DNA of 64,000 nucleotides from Vicugna pacos (lineage: Eukaryota > Chordata > Mammalia > Artiodactyla > Camelidae), in the NCBI RefSeq assembly GCF_048564905.1, contig NC_132993.1, positions 79,267,001 through 79,331,000 of the forward strand, written 5' to 3'. Of the stretch, positions 1 through 12,507 are shown piece after piece. The position numbers and the translations under genes were made by a program. How positions within the stretch are numbered: the stretch's first letter is position 1; the number at the start of each line of letters is the position of its first letter. Below the pieces are notes generated by a model that worked only from the letters and a program-made list of their open reading frames with translations, searched no databases and was not told where the DNA came from.

Positions 1-59
1 AGATTATATTAAACTTACGCTTTACATATTTGCTTCCTTACCCTCTGTTTCTTAGCTGT

Positions 60-116
60 AGAAATAGAAAATAATGGTTGTTCTTAACAGATGACTGGAT
101 ATATATATATGTATAT

Positions 117-147
<31 letters not shown>

Positions 148-415
148 AACAATGGAATACCACTCAACCATAAAAAAGAATGAAATAATGCTATTTGCAG
201 CAACATGGATGGACCTAGAGACTGTCACTCCAAGTGAAGTAAGCCAGAAAGAGAAATGCCATATGATATCACTTACATGTGATATCTGAAAAAAAAAAGG
301 ACACAAATGAACTACTTATGATTTATAACTTAGATGATTGATTTTCTGAATATGTGTAAGCACATCTTACATGTGTTTTATGATTGGATTATTGCATTCT
401 GTTGATTCTTATTTC
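60..415 (+). repeat. LINE-1 3'-end fragment with internal CA repeat
   Basis: Text typical of artiodactyl L1 3' ends is visible in plus orientation: a dimer-like stretch with 'acagatgactggat', an AT/CA microsatellite at about 100-142, 'caatggaataccactcaacc', 'gcaacatggatggacct' and 'agtgaagtaagccagaaag', then a tail running to 'ctgttgattctt'. The same arrangement and 3' tail recur at 56130-56560, so both belong to one L1 subfamily. No open frame is kept; it is a 5'-truncated dead copy lying in the first intron of the gamma constant gene. Confidence 0.75.
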
Positions 416-2034
416 GTGGTTGGCTTTATTCCTTTAATAACTACGTAAGTTGAAAAAGCTAAAGCTCTAAGCTGTTTTTAGAAACAATGAACAGTACATA
501 TATGTAAAAAAATTTATTTTATGTTGTTGTTTACTTTGTGCCCATTTGAACTGATATATTTACTCAGTTGGTATAGAGTACTGTATTTTGTATTAAACTC
601 ACTTTTTGGCACTAACATTTTATAAAATACAATCTCATCATTTGCTTTTACAATGAAAAAAAAAGAAAATTACAGTTGTTTTTGTAACCTTACTCTGGTT
701 AGCTTTAGAAAAGGATATAAATAAATACAATGAATATATGAATAAATACACTGGTGTTCATTTTCAAAAAACAAGTGTTTTCGCTGATACAATTTCATGT
801 GCTGTCCATCACAGCCCCAGGAGAAAGGCAAGGGTAAGTGTTTGAATGTAATTTGATCATTAGACACATTAAGGATCTGAGAAGATAAAGACCTGCTTCA
901 GAAATTCGGACTGGTTCACAGCAACGTCTCTGCACATTTTGTTACGTGCTTGGTTCCTACTGATTAAAAGGGGCTTCTTAACCACAGGGCAAAGCACAAA
1001 ATGATTCCTTCTTATGGGCACTCTGGGACCTTTGGTCTATTAGGTTAATATTCAGGACTTTAAGTCCCGAGTCCAGGGAGTTACAAGTCACCACTGCCAG
1101 TGCCAAGGCACGTGCAGCCCTCTGCCCACGCGGAGCAGGTACTCACAGCATCTGCCTCAAAGGGACTCCTCCGGGACATCAGGCCTGAATGACCAGTGAC
1201 CCTGAGCGATTAGGAACCGAGTATAATCCCTCTACTGTAGTTCATTGTGTTTGGGACAGTAATTCACCCGAGTGTGCTCATCTGCATCCCTTCCAGGCTG
1301 GCACGTGCTAGGGCCACAATAGAAGTCTGTAAGAGGCACTTAGCGATGGCAAGAAACACACTCATATGTAGAATGGAAGTATGTCTGCACACGTTAACAT
1401 CAGCCAATCTTTAATTATGAAATTTGAACTTAAGTCGGTGTATCAACTACAAATCACAAACACCTAAGACCATAATAAAACCACAGCAAGTAAATTCTTT
1501 TCCTCTCTCTTGAACCGTGATCTGGCTTTTCCAGATGAAGACCGTTTTGTCATTTAATAACTCGTTGCTGGGTTATACTTCGAGTAAAGCAAGACTGAAG
1601 TGAGAGTGACTTTGCTTGCATAGTAGAACCTTCCTGAACGATGTATGATTGTTCTTATTTCCTGACCAAGTAAGATCATCAACAGTGGAATCTTTTTTGT
1701 GCATTTATTGTGTGCTAAATTGATAGGTACTTTGATGTGTGTTGTTTCACAGAATCTATACACCAACCTTAAAATACATTCATTGTGACCTTTATAGTTT
1801 GGATGGTAAAACTGAGCTGAAAAGGTTCAGTAATATTTTTTCCTTTTTTATGTTTCAGTGCTAATACAATTTTAATTTTATGGGGCAATGGGACATTTAA
1901 ACCACCATTCAATGTAAAAACATTTCAGAACGATTTATATTTGTTTTTCATTAATGCTCGATTGAAAAGGTGGGGTATTTTCTTTGGAAAAAACAGAATT
2001 CTAGGAGGTTCTGTTTATATTTATAATCACGTAC
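416..2034 (-). other. First intron of TRGC (partial), no exon seen
   Basis: This is sequence 3' of constant exon 1 on the minus strand. I looked for the short hinge/connecting-peptide exon and for the transmembrane exon (a run of Tyr/Leu codons around an intramembrane Lys) and saw neither, so they should lie beyond the left edge. The stretch is AT-rich, and nothing else recognisable was seen. Confidence 0.6.
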
Positions 2035-2364
<330 letters not shown>

Positions 2365-4348
2365 CTGTGGGGGCAAATGGAATAGAATCGAAAAGAATTA
2401 GGAGAGAAACATAAACATTATGGAACAACCTAGCAAATAGTCAAAGGAAGGAAAGTTGAGCTGCCATTGAATTAGTTCACACCGTGGTCTTTCTGCCACA
2501 GTAGATGGTGAGGTGCTTACTGTTCTCATTTGCAATGGGAAGCGATGTCCAAGAGGTTACACAACTCGTCTAAAATCACAGCTTTTAAGGAGCAGAGGTT
2601 GGCTCACACCTTGGCTTTCGTTCTTTCTCCACCTGCTAAGTTGGAATATGACCTAAAACTGCCCCGTATTAATGCTTGCAACATTCATGAACAGATTTGT
2701 TTTCTTAAATCTCTTTTGTTCTGTCATAATGGAGCCGGTGGATAAAAGTGGGTGGCGAGGATGGGGAGTGGAGAGAAGACCAGGTAACCCTGATGTTCTC
2801 TGTATTGGTAAGAGCCTTTTAGTCACTTGTAAACTAGTTCGCTTTCCTTTCCATGTTTTGTAACTTACGGTCTCTTTGGCCAAATAACACATTCTCATGT
2901 TCTGCAACTCTGTGGATCCTCACTCATCATTTAACTGATTCTGGGATGCACCGTATTTATCCTGATTCCTATATAAATAAATGTCAAAAAGGGGTTATCA
3001 TTTTTAAAACAGTATACAGTCACTTGTATTCATGGGAATCTACGTCCATCTGTACTTGACAATCGGTCAAGTTGAACTTTTAGCTTCAAATGTGGATCCC
3101 AAACCTTGTTCTGAAGTGAAGAGGTTCTCCTTGCTGGCTTCTAATTTTATACAAATTCTCAATGTCCCATCTGAACCACTGTAGATTTATAGGTAGAGTA
3201 GTTTTAATGCTGCACCTCCAGATTATTTATAGTGCCTTGAATTTAGAAGTAAAACAACATTTCCAAAATTTCTATTAAAATATATTATTTTCAGAAATGA
3301 TCATTTACCTTCCCAGAGAATGCACTTACAGAATTTTTTTTCACTTTAGCAAATGTTCATTAAAAACACATTTTATTTTGGAATTTCATTTGAAGTTGAA
3401 ACATGACTTAAAACACCATATTTTGACCCTCAGTGTCTCTCCTCAAATTTGAATCTACCGTCTTGGTCTGCTGAACTGTTTTCCAGCTCAACTATTTCTC
3501 TGTTTTCACCGGCTGAAGAAAGTGTATAAAATATAGTATAATATTAAAAGGTATGATTCCTGGGTTCTCTTGCAGACATAACATCAAAATATATAAGAAA
3601 AAAAAACACAGTTTACAAAGGAGGTCACTTGAATGCTGGTGTGTTGCTTGATTATAGATTTATTGTTAATCTAATGATTGAAACTGTAAATATTAGAATC
3701 CTTTCCAATTAGATTTTCAGTTAAAACTCTAGTGCTTTAATGATACTGTCTTTTGTCTAGTTTGGATTTAGTTTAATAATTTAGTGGACAATTCCTTAAG
3801 AAAAGAAGAACTGAATTTCTCCTTTGAGAAGAAACGAAAAATATTCTTGATAATTTCTGCCTGCATAGCAAAGTTCCTGATTTTTATACTAAATCAGCAA
3901 GCCAAAAATACTGAGTTTTTATTCATGCTTTACATATAATTAGGTCATAATGTGCTTATTTTAATTTTATACATCTCACTTCTAGTTCAAATAACATTTT
4001 ATTGATTATAATAATAAGGCAAAGTACACATACAGTTGGAGAAATATTTTTGTTAATCTTGATCTATATGTTTTTTTCTTGTCATGTTTTTAATCAAATA
4101 ATTACAGACATTTATTTATATTTAAATACAAATTTCAAATTTATAACCTTTCTAACTATGTTAAATTGACTTTACATCTTGATCATTTTCTGTATGAAGT
4201 TGTTTTTTTCTTGTCTTATTATTATAATCATCTAAACACGATCACAGTCCTGTTTTTCTAAACATTCTTAACTAATATTCCAATTTGTTTCTTCCTTCCC
4301 TCTAAAACCTTGAAAAGAAAAAAAACTGCTGTTTTTTTTGATACCTAC
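2365..4348 (-). other. J1-to-C intron
   Basis: AT-rich intron that is removed when the J segment is spliced to the constant exon. It ends in a pyrimidine-rich acceptor next to 2365. The short open frames here look like chance frames, and no coding homology or young repeat is apparent. Confidence 0.6.
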
Positions 4349-4398
4349 CTATGACTATGAGTTTTGTTCCACCACCAAAAACTTTTATTTAATAACTC
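4349..4398 (-). CDS. TRGJ1: TRG joining segment, J1-like, with an in-frame stop near its 5' end
   Basis: A 50-bp joining segment, the same length as human TRGJ1. Read in the Phe-Gly frame it gives SY*IKVFGGGTKLIVI followed by a split codon, with the FGGGT motif that forms the J bulge. It ends at a donor 'gtaggtatc' that would splice to the constant exon 2 kb downstream. A TAA lies in the third codon, within the first ten bases after the heptamer, a zone often trimmed during joining. The segment could therefore still be used in rearrangements that lose those bases or join in a shifted way. The neighbouring 12-bp recombination signal has heptamer CACCATG and nonamer CGTTTTTGA, moderately diverged. 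Orthology to human J1 rests on length, position and sequence. Confidence 0.85.
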
Positions 4399-4426
4399 CA
4401 TGGTGACTCAACCCATATCAAAAACG
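4399..4426 (-). promoter_or_regulatory. 12-RSS of the J1-like segment
   Basis: On the minus strand the order is nonamer CGTTTTTGA (4418-4426), exactly 12 bases of spacer, heptamer CACCATG (4399-4405), then the J. Against the ideal CACTGTG/GGTTTTTGT the heptamer matches 5 of 7 and the nonamer 7 of 9. The key CA and TG ends of the heptamer are kept. Confidence 0.8.
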
Positions 4427-7400
4427 TTAGACTAATTTAACTTCTCAATGTCTTCACATCCTAGTGCAACTATGCCCGCCCAGGATTCAAGTGACCAGCT
4501 TTCTGTTCCTGGTTCATTTTACTCCTAACAAATTCTGTTACTGACCAAAGCAAGTAAATTAAAGTCTTCATTTATTTGAAAACAATGATGTTAATGTATA
4601 TTAATTCAACATCCCTACCAGTGCTGAAGTGAGACCAAAATGAAACAAGATTCCAAAGCAATTTAATTTAAAATGCTATGGAAATGAGAGATTTAATAAT
4701 AATTATTACCATTATTATTAGCAATGTGTGATGATTCTGTGTTCCAACGTGACATTTTAATCTTATGACACCAAACCACACCCTTAGTGCTTGGAATTCG
4801 GTATTGGATCTGCTGCAATTAAGCATGAAGACTGATTCCCTGGTTTGCATTCTGCTGTGCTCTCATTTGTCTGAAATTCTCAAAGCCATCAGCACAGGGA
4901 ACATGCCTTTCACACCCCCAATCAATAGGCAATAATCTGTCTTGTCTTAACCCCTGCATCTCCAGGGTTAAGAAAATCATTGGCTAAAGCTTAATATAGG
5001 CAATTAGTATATGGAAGAGTTTCACTTGTGTGGTCAAAAAATAAATTTTTCCCCCAATTAACAGCACAATCTATTTGCATTCCAAGGCTTTACCATAAAC
5101 TTCAGCCTCAAACTGACTTCTATCCAGCTCATGCACAGAGTTCAGCCTGCAAGTCCTGGCAGTGGACCTTCAAGACAGAATGACCAGAGAAATGGCAGGA
5201 TGCCTGGCCCTCAAATCTTCCCAGTATCACGTTGCATCATGAACCCCCTACCTGCCTGACCCTGTCTGCCGAGGGCCACCATCTGTGAATGACATTCAGT
5301 GTTATGGTGCCCAGAGCACTGATGCATTGGGTTTGTTAAAAAATCATTTCTTCCATTTTATAAAACGGATGACGAAGTCAATGTCTGCTCTTTATATTTC
5401 ACTTTCCTCCTTAAAGGCTTGTGCAGTGAAGTCTTTTTCTAATTTTATGGTGAGAAAAACATACTGAAAATTCAGTGTGCTTCATCTATCTGTAATAAAG
5501 GGTATGCTTTCCACTGCATTTCCCCTACTTTCTTTTTTCTTTTTCTTTCATTCACTTCTTTTCACTGAGGTAGCACTGACACCTGACTCTCCTTCTTTTG
5601 AGCATAAACTTCTACCCAGTGCTTCATGCTAGATCATCACAGGTCTTGTTTCTTCTGCTTCCCTTCATGCCTCTGAACTTCTATTCTCATTTCACGCTTT
5701 GCCTGTGGGAGTGTTTCCCCTCTCAGGTCTTCCCAAAGAGATGCTGGAAACAAACAGTTTAAATACATGACGGATCATTCGTACGTTATAGGTTGCTTCT
5801 TTTTCTCCCCGAGGGGTTGATAATTTAGTAAAATCTAACTCCAGTGTGACTTAATGGGAGACTATGTTTGCCAATCCTAGTTCTGTGACACGGATGCAAA
5901 ACGTGCGGAATTCGAACCGACTGAAAGTGCCAGGGCATAAAGTGCAGCTTTCTTTCCGAAAATTATCCCCCGCAAAACAAAGGGCTGCTTATATTTCAGT
6001 TCTTGTGCAACCTCTCCTATTAAAAGATGCTTTTCTAATAACTCTGCTCTGATAAAAAAAAAATGCTACCTGGACAAGATATTAACCTGAAATGAACTTA
6101 AAGCTGGTTTGGGAGCGCTATTACTACTTGGTAAATAGTAGTTGGAATCGAAGTCGCTGCAGTTCATCTTACCTTGCACGTGTATAGGATAGAAGAATAA
6201 ATTTTATAAATGCTTTCTTTTATTTTATAAGTGGATAGTTGTTTCTTTAAATAAAATATCCAGTAGCATCATCACATGGGGATCACGAAACAGACCCGGA
6301 GATGACTTAGAAAGTTGCTCTAAGGTAGTTGTTTTAAATGCAATTTTAGGGTCCCAATAAAATTTTTAATGAAATATGTGGGGAAAAGAAGCAATATTTC
6401 TTACCTGACATTTGAATTGACATAATTTTAAACTTTGTGGGTGTAATCCAAATAAGAAATTAAATATTACAATCAGATATTTGACTTTTATCTATACCCC
6501 TATAAGTTTAAATGTTCAAGTTGCAAAATAATAATAATAATAAAATCCTTTTTTTTTACTTCTAGATATTTCAACTAGAAAATGAGAGATCATCTTATAT
6601 TCAGGCTAATAGTATTTGAGATAATGCTTATTACATGTTAACCGTTTTTAGAAGCAGATAACAATTCATCACAGAAACAGAGAATTCTTGCATACTGATT
6701 ATTTATCCTAAAATAACCTAAGATGGCAATAAGTATATTTAACTGTACTCCTGATTTCACAAAGAATTCCAATGAATAAATGAGTAAGAATTTGAGTTCT
6801 GGGAAAGAAATTGACCTTATCATCACCAACCATGTCCCAACATTTGTGGTAGGTAATTTCCATTTTAAATTTTATTTAATCCTCACAACATCTACTTGAG
6901 ATGGTTGTGGCACAGATGGAATGAATGGAAATACAGCAAACTGTTAACAGTGCTAAGTGCCAATATAAACATTTAATTTTTTTCTTTATTTTTGTATTTT
7001 CCAATTTTTTCCCATAATGGGCATGTATTATTTTTATAATTTTGATGAAGCAATAACCAGTGAATCAAAACTTATTTGCTTATCATTCAGAAAGTGATAG
7101 ACCCAGGATCAAAGTCCATATTTTTCCCCGCACCACACGCTCCTAAAAATCATTTTTCAGGACCTGCATCAGTTTTATCTGAGTCACCTTTATCTAATTC
7201 AATTGCTATAATTTACACTGAGCAGAGTCACTTGAAAAAAAGGAGAATGGAACATTGCTTTTCAATACACAAATTCATTTGTTCATACAATCACAACCAC
7301 TAAAGAAATAAGAAATGTATAATTCTTTCTTTTTTTAATGCTTTATCAATTTTGTGAAAAAATTTTAAAACTTCCATTTGCACAGATCTCATAGGGTAGG

Positions 7401-7929
7401 AACATTCTTGAGAGACGTTCCCCCTTGCCCAGGCAAAATTTCATCTTTCAGGGAAATGAGGAGTGAACAAATTTATTGGATTGAATTTAGGAAAAAGACA
7501 AATCCAACTTAAGACATTATTGAATATGGTTGCAGAGTTAAATATCTTGATAATCAATATTAATCATTCTCTGACAACTTGAGCAATATTTGTTCAATTT
7601 TCCCATTGGTTATTTTTGGAATCAAATTAAAAAACTTCTAAGAGTCTTCGAAATCTTCCAACACAAATGAATTTAATATATCCACCACTGAGGGGACTCA
7701 CACTTGGTCTAACTAGTTAACTCTTGCTAACATCCTCACTAAGTCAGGCAGAGAACAGACTCCAAGAACCTCTACGGAGACACGGACTTCTCCAGCGACC
7801 CTTCCGTGATTCACGACCAGGCAGGGACCAGATCCAAGAATTCTGAGCCAGCACCAGCACTGCAGCCTGCGGTGCCTGTGTTCCGTGCCTCCCACCCCTC
7901 CCTTATTACAGAATTCAAAGAACATTTAC
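4427..7929 (-). other. Spacer between JP-like and J1-like segments
   Basis: AT-rich DNA without recognisable genes. A weak MIR-like stretch on the minus strand is visible at about 6845-6960 ('ttaatcctcacaacatct'), and a (TAA)n tract lies at about 6522-6543. I searched for further FGxGT-type joining segments on the minus strand and found none. Confidence 0.55.
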
Positions 7930-7989
7930 CTGTAACAATGAGCCGTGTGCCAGAACCAAACACTTTGATTGTCCTGCCATCTGTTAACC
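7930..7989 (-). CDS. TRGJP: TRG joining segment, JP-like
   Basis: A 60-bp joining segment reading LTDGRTIKVFGSGTRLIVT, with the canonical FGSGT motif and a donor 'gtaaatg' directly after the final split codon. It resembles human TRGJP (…GKKIKVFGPGTKLIIT) more than J1 or JP1, chiefly through the IKVFG core and its place as the middle of three segments. In human V-gamma-9 chains the JP lysines contribute to phosphoantigen responsiveness; here GKK is replaced by GRT, while the lysine before VFG is kept. There is no stop in the J frame. It follows a 12-bp RSS with a good nonamer (GATTTCTGT) and a poor heptamer (GATAGTG). Confidence 0.88.
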
Positions 7990-8017
7990 CACTATCTGAA
8001 AAGCCTTTACAGAAATC
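7990..8017 (-). promoter_or_regulatory. 12-RSS of the JP-like segment
   Basis: The nonamer GATTTCTGT (8009-8017) matches the ideal at 7 of 9 bases. The spacer is exactly 12 and the heptamer GATAGTG (7990-7996) matches CACTGTG at only 4 of 7. The three bases next to the coding end (GTG) are intact, which is the most critical part. Recombination efficiency may be lower than for JP1. Confidence 0.75.
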
Positions 8018-8939
8018 TCCCTCTGTGCCTGCTTTAAAATTGTGCCCATAGTTTTCCGCATTTGTATAAATATTTAAAAATTGGCCTTGCTTAACATTAA
8101 TCAAAGATGGAACCCAATAAAACCAGAACCTAGAATGCTTTTCTCCTAGCCTAGAAACTCTTTGAGTGAAGGGAGTTGTTCTATCTGTGTCTTGTCCACC
8201 CTTTTACCTTCAGCACCCAGCACAGAAATTGTCTTCAATAAGTGTTTGCTGAGAGAATGAGCAAATGAGGATGTAAAATTATGCAGACCCTTTTCATGGA
8301 CTTTGGAGCTGAGGTGGCTCACTGAGCTCATAAAGTCCATTGAATTGGTCCATATCCAGGCAATGTCGTAAGAGATGTGATAGCATAAATTTCAACTGAG
8401 CTCAACCTACGTCCAAGAAAGTAGAGTAATAAGAAGTGGGATTTATTGATACTCTACATTTTTTTACTGTACAATTTTAATTTGCACCACTGTTAGAGTT
8501 GACATGAAAACCAATAATATTGGTTTTCAGGTTATTGGGAGAAAGAAGCACAGTGTTTTTTCTCAAACTACAGAGAAGAAAAAATTAAGAAAAGAGTTTC
8601 TCACTTAATAGACCATTGGCAAGAAAAGTATTTTGAACCAGTAACTTATACCAATGGTTTACAAACGTGGTCTTTAGAATGTTTTAATTTCTAGTCTATT
8701 CTTTTTGGATAAAAAGTAGAATTTCTAAAAGTAGGATTTCAATCTGCTTACAAACAGGAAAGTGAATAAATCATTTACAACGTAGTTTTGTTTCCATATA
8801 GGGTCTAACAGTAGCACCAAAAATGCTGTTCATATGCTGAAGACAAGAATGTCTTCATTCAGTCAGATAAATTGTTTTTTTTCTAAGAAGCATCTGTCTG
8901 TTTTTCGTTACTAAGTTAAAATAGAAAAAAGTTACTTAC
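8018..8939 (-). other. Spacer between JP1-like and JP-like segments
   Basis: A non-coding interval of about 0.9 kb. An inverted motif around 8510-8527 ('accaatattattggttttcagg' context; 'accaatattggt'-like half sites) is the only local structure seen. No gene or clear repeat. Confidence 0.5.
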
Positions 8940-8999
8940 CAGGAGGAATTACTATGAGCTTAGTCCCTTCTCCAAAAATCTTGATCCAGCCTGAGGTGT
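8940..8999 (-). CDS. TRGJP1: TRG joining segment, JP1-like
   Basis: A 60-bp segment encoding TSGWIKIFGEGTKLIVIPP and ending at a strong donor 'gtaagtaac'. The GW-K-IF core and the TKLIV ending recall human TRGJP1 (TTGWFKIFAEGTKLIVTSP); here the motif is the standard FGEGT. It is the J closest to the V genes, as JP1 is in human cassette 1. The frame is open. The 12-RSS is the best of the three in the window (heptamer CAGTGTG, nonamer GATTTTTGT). Confidence 0.9.
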
Positions 9000-9027
9000 C
9001 ACACTGGTTAGGGCTCCTACAAAAATC
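9000..9027 (-). promoter_or_regulatory. 12-RSS of the JP1-like segment
   Basis: The nonamer GATTTTTGT (9019-9027) matches the ideal at 8 of 9 bases. The spacer is exactly 12 bases and the heptamer CAGTGTG (9000-9006) matches 6 of 7. Confidence 0.85.
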
Positions 9028-12000
9028 TTAGCCTTCTCCGAAGTTTCAGGATGTGACTAGCAGTTTAAAAACTTTGTAACTGGCAGTTTGATCTTCTGGG
9101 TTCTTTTGGAAGTCCTTAAATATAGGTTTCATGGCATCTGATTATTTAATTTTCTTCAGAAAAATGGACTAAAATGTCTGTTTTCCACAGACAAGTAATC
9201 ACTGAAAAGCACTGATGGAAAATGAAAATGACAAAAACAGGAAAAGAAGAGATTAGCACCAACTGGTCAACCAATTGCTTTTCTAAGTTACCAGGAAAAG
9301 TATTCTGAGAATTAAGACTATTTTAATTTCCAGGTGTCCAGCTGTACTGAAACTGCTCAGAGATTGTGTCAAAGGAAGGGACCTTCTGTTCTCACAAGCA
9401 CCAACGCGGTGTTTTGGGAATGTATTTCTGAAAGGAGGAAACTCTTCAGTAACTGAAAATGCAAATGTGCCAACCCAAGTGCACTGAGAAATGTGAACAA
9501 AGTTCTTCTTTTCCCATTAAGCCACGATTAGCATTGGCACCACAATTTTTACAAAGACAATGGCAAATGAGAAACTAAGACCTGCGATGACATTATTTTT
9601 CCTAGGATAAAATAAGAAATTTGTAGAATTCTGTCTCTTTGAAATAATAGGTTCCTTATTTAAACCAAAACTTAAGAACCCCGTCCAGTTCTCTGATATG
9701 TTGAAAAGAAGCCTCTTGGAGGCTATCCTGTAATCACATTTCACTCACCGTGTTCTGAGGGGACCAAGTGAGGCAACTTAAATTCTACCTCACGCAGGGT
9801 GAGGAATGATTATACAAATATATGAATAACAAGCAGGTCAAGTGAAGTAACGTATGTGTTTCAAATGAATTACTTGAAGTTTTGCATCACTTTCTCAAGA
9901 GAAACAATGACTTCATAGTCAACAATCTTCAAACAAACTTGGTAAACCATTTTAAAAAAAAGTGTGAGTCTCGTGTTTTATTTAAGGATTCGGTTTCCAT
10001 CTTGAAACAAAATAAAAACTTATGCATTTTTTTTTCAAATTTGTTCATCTTCTAGAAATTTTGATGGTGTTAATTAAATCTAGTCCATGAGTAAGTTCTT
10101 CTGAGGAGATGGCCAGGCATGTCTTAAAGCAAAATGAACATACTGTCTGACATGTACAAGACGTAAAATCACATGCTCTCTGCGAGCCACTAGCTTTCAC
10201 AGACTGACATACTGTTGATTTTAGCCACTGCTTAAATGATGTCTGGTATGTGTCTATATAATACAGTGGATCATTGGGAAGGACCGAGTTTACTTGTTTA
10301 TAGAACACGGGGCAGGGAGCGGCCAGGTCATTTTAATTTCAAGCGAGTTCTTCCCTCTAGCAATTTAATCTCTGTCTTCATTCTGAACTTGATGATCTTC
10401 TAGTCTGTTAGAGCTTCTTTTGCTCTTTGAGTGCTTAACATGCCACTAAGTGCATGTCAGATGCTTTTTAATTTGCATAGCACTCATAGGCAAACATGTC
10501 AAGCAACTCTTTCTTTCTTTCTTTTTTTGCAAATAAGAAATATTTGTCTTATCTGAGCAGGTGTGTATGAAAGGCACTTGCATGTGGAAAACTCTTTCTT
10601 GGGAAATTAACGTTCTACTTTCCCACTTCTTTGTCCCTGCTCCAAGGTCACAAGCCATGACTGTGTTCTCTGCCAGTGAAAGGGAAGAACATTCATGGGG
10701 GTCTGCTGTGCATTTGGCACCAGCCATACATTTCATCCTTATTCTGCTTCGCCTATAAAATGGTTTGTGCTATTAAAATACAAATTGGGAACAGAGTTAG
10801 GGAATTCAAACTGAGCCTTGAGCTGAATTCAAGTTCACCAGATCCCAAAACGCTGTTCTTTCAACTACTTCTGCTTCTTGGGTGTATGGGTTGGAAGGAT
10901 GTGTGTGGCAGGGACATAGTTTCCAGGTCTATTCCAGGTCTATATAATACATAGAGGATCTGTATCTCAAACGGTCAAGTATAAAACACTGGATGTTTAA
11001 TCCGAACACCAGACAGTAGCTTCTTTCCACTTGGCCTTGAGTAACACTAGGAGGTTACCGTGTCTGTGGGAACATTTGGGTCTTGCAGTTCAGAACTATA
11101 ACTCTGGTTCAGATTAAGCGGTAATTTCTCTCCTGGACTTGCTGACTACCCTGCCCATGTCAGCTGGAAAATGAAGAGCTTCTACACTTGCGTTAAGTGA
11201 GAGACAGGAGTGGGAGTTCTCTGCTTCAGATCTAAGAGTCTGGGTCGAGGGCTCTGTCTTAGCAGCCAGTTCTGTTCTCAGCCAGTGAACCAGGGGGTCT
11301 GGTTTGGTTTGTGGTTTACTTCCTGCCAGATGAATCCGCAGTTCCCAGGGCCTCCTGTCTCCTCTTTCAGATCTCATATCACAGGAAACCCCTAAAGAAC
11401 AGTTAGGTTTCCTCATTTCTTTTTTCTCAATACCAGAGAAAGTCAAAGATGTGGAAGGTCAAGAAAGCACCATTGGTTTTTGACAAAATACCCCTGCATG
11501 GTGTTAAATGACACATAGACCTTTACTGAGAAAGGAAAATTGGGGCAGAGGTGGGGGGATGATGGTGGTGAAGGAATGGGATTGGAATCAATCATTTTTC
11601 TTCTGGCTACTATTTAGGCATGCAAGAAGAGAGGTGTTGAGCTGTATTGTGATGGGATGAATTTTGCTGTTATTACTATTGTTCTTGTTATTTTCAAGCT
11701 GTGGCTGCTAAGAGCTTGGACATGAAAAAGTCCTGAGTCACTCGAGCAAAGGCAGGTGCAGGTCAGGGCTACCTAACTTGGAACCAGCTGCAGAACCATC
11801 CAGTTAGGACTGGTCCCAGGTCTCAGACTGAAGAGCAGGATGTTTAGAGCTTGGTTGGGCAGGTCCTTTGGTAAGTGGCAAAGACTTTACAAAGGTATTC
11901 ATGAAGAAAAGGATCTCCACGTTTGATGTGTATGCCAGGAAAACTGTTCCCATTACTGAGGACTTCAGAACAGATAGAAACTACAAAGAAAGAATGAGAG

Positions 12001-12467
12001 TAAGGGAAATGGGAAAACAAGGAAGCAGATGGAGCTGGGAGTCCATCCCCCTTCTAAACACTGTGACAATCACATAACTTGCCTACAAATCAGACCTGGT
12101 TGGGTTCTGGGGACATCACTTATGAAGACAAACCAAAATGGTCATAGCTTCCTTTGAGAGAAATGCAACTGTGCTAAAAAAAAAAAATTAAAAAAAAAAA
12201 GTTCAACCCTAACCACAAGAGAGGCAGAGAAAGACACTGGATGGAGAATCTGAAATGCAGGTGTAGGTACCCTATCTCTGTGGTTGACTAGCTTTGGAAA
12301 AATCACTTGCCATCTTGGGCCCCACCTTCCTCATCTGAAGTATGGACATTGGACTAAATTTGTCTAAAGGGTCCTTCCTGTTTCAACAGCTATGAACCTC
12401 TGATGAAAAGAATCAAAGAGCCTGTTGTGGTTGTCCGAGTATGAGAGGGGTTAAGGGTTAGTAAGAG
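9028..12467 (-). other. V-J spacer of the locus
   Basis: About 3.4 kb between the last V pseudogene and the first J. In rearranged cells it is deleted. It holds an old MIR-like piece at about 12285-12420 ('atcacttgccatcttgggcc … cctcatctgaagtatgg') and an A-rich tract at about 12177-12200. No further V or J was recognised on either strand. Confidence 0.55.
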
Positions 12468-12507
12468 AGCTTTTCTTCCAGATGCCTTTGGACTCTGTGC
12501 CACTGCG
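12468..12507 (-). promoter_or_regulatory. Degenerate 23-type RSS of the V pseudogene
   Basis: Heptamer CGCAGTG (12501-12507; 6 of 7) is followed, about 24 bases on, by a poor nonamer AGAAAAGCT. The remnant is consistent with a decayed V gene. Confidence 0.55.

Noticed and set aside
1554-1766. Candidate TRGC hinge or transmembrane exon
   Set aside because: The minus-strand frame lacks the connecting-peptide cysteine and the Leu-rich segment with Lys typical of the gamma chain; no match to known exon 2 or 3.
11114-11446. Minus-strand frame of 110 codons with 'PLVHW' resembling V FR2
   Set aside because: No cysteines at V positions, no FR3 pattern and no RSS. The resemblance is limited to four residues.
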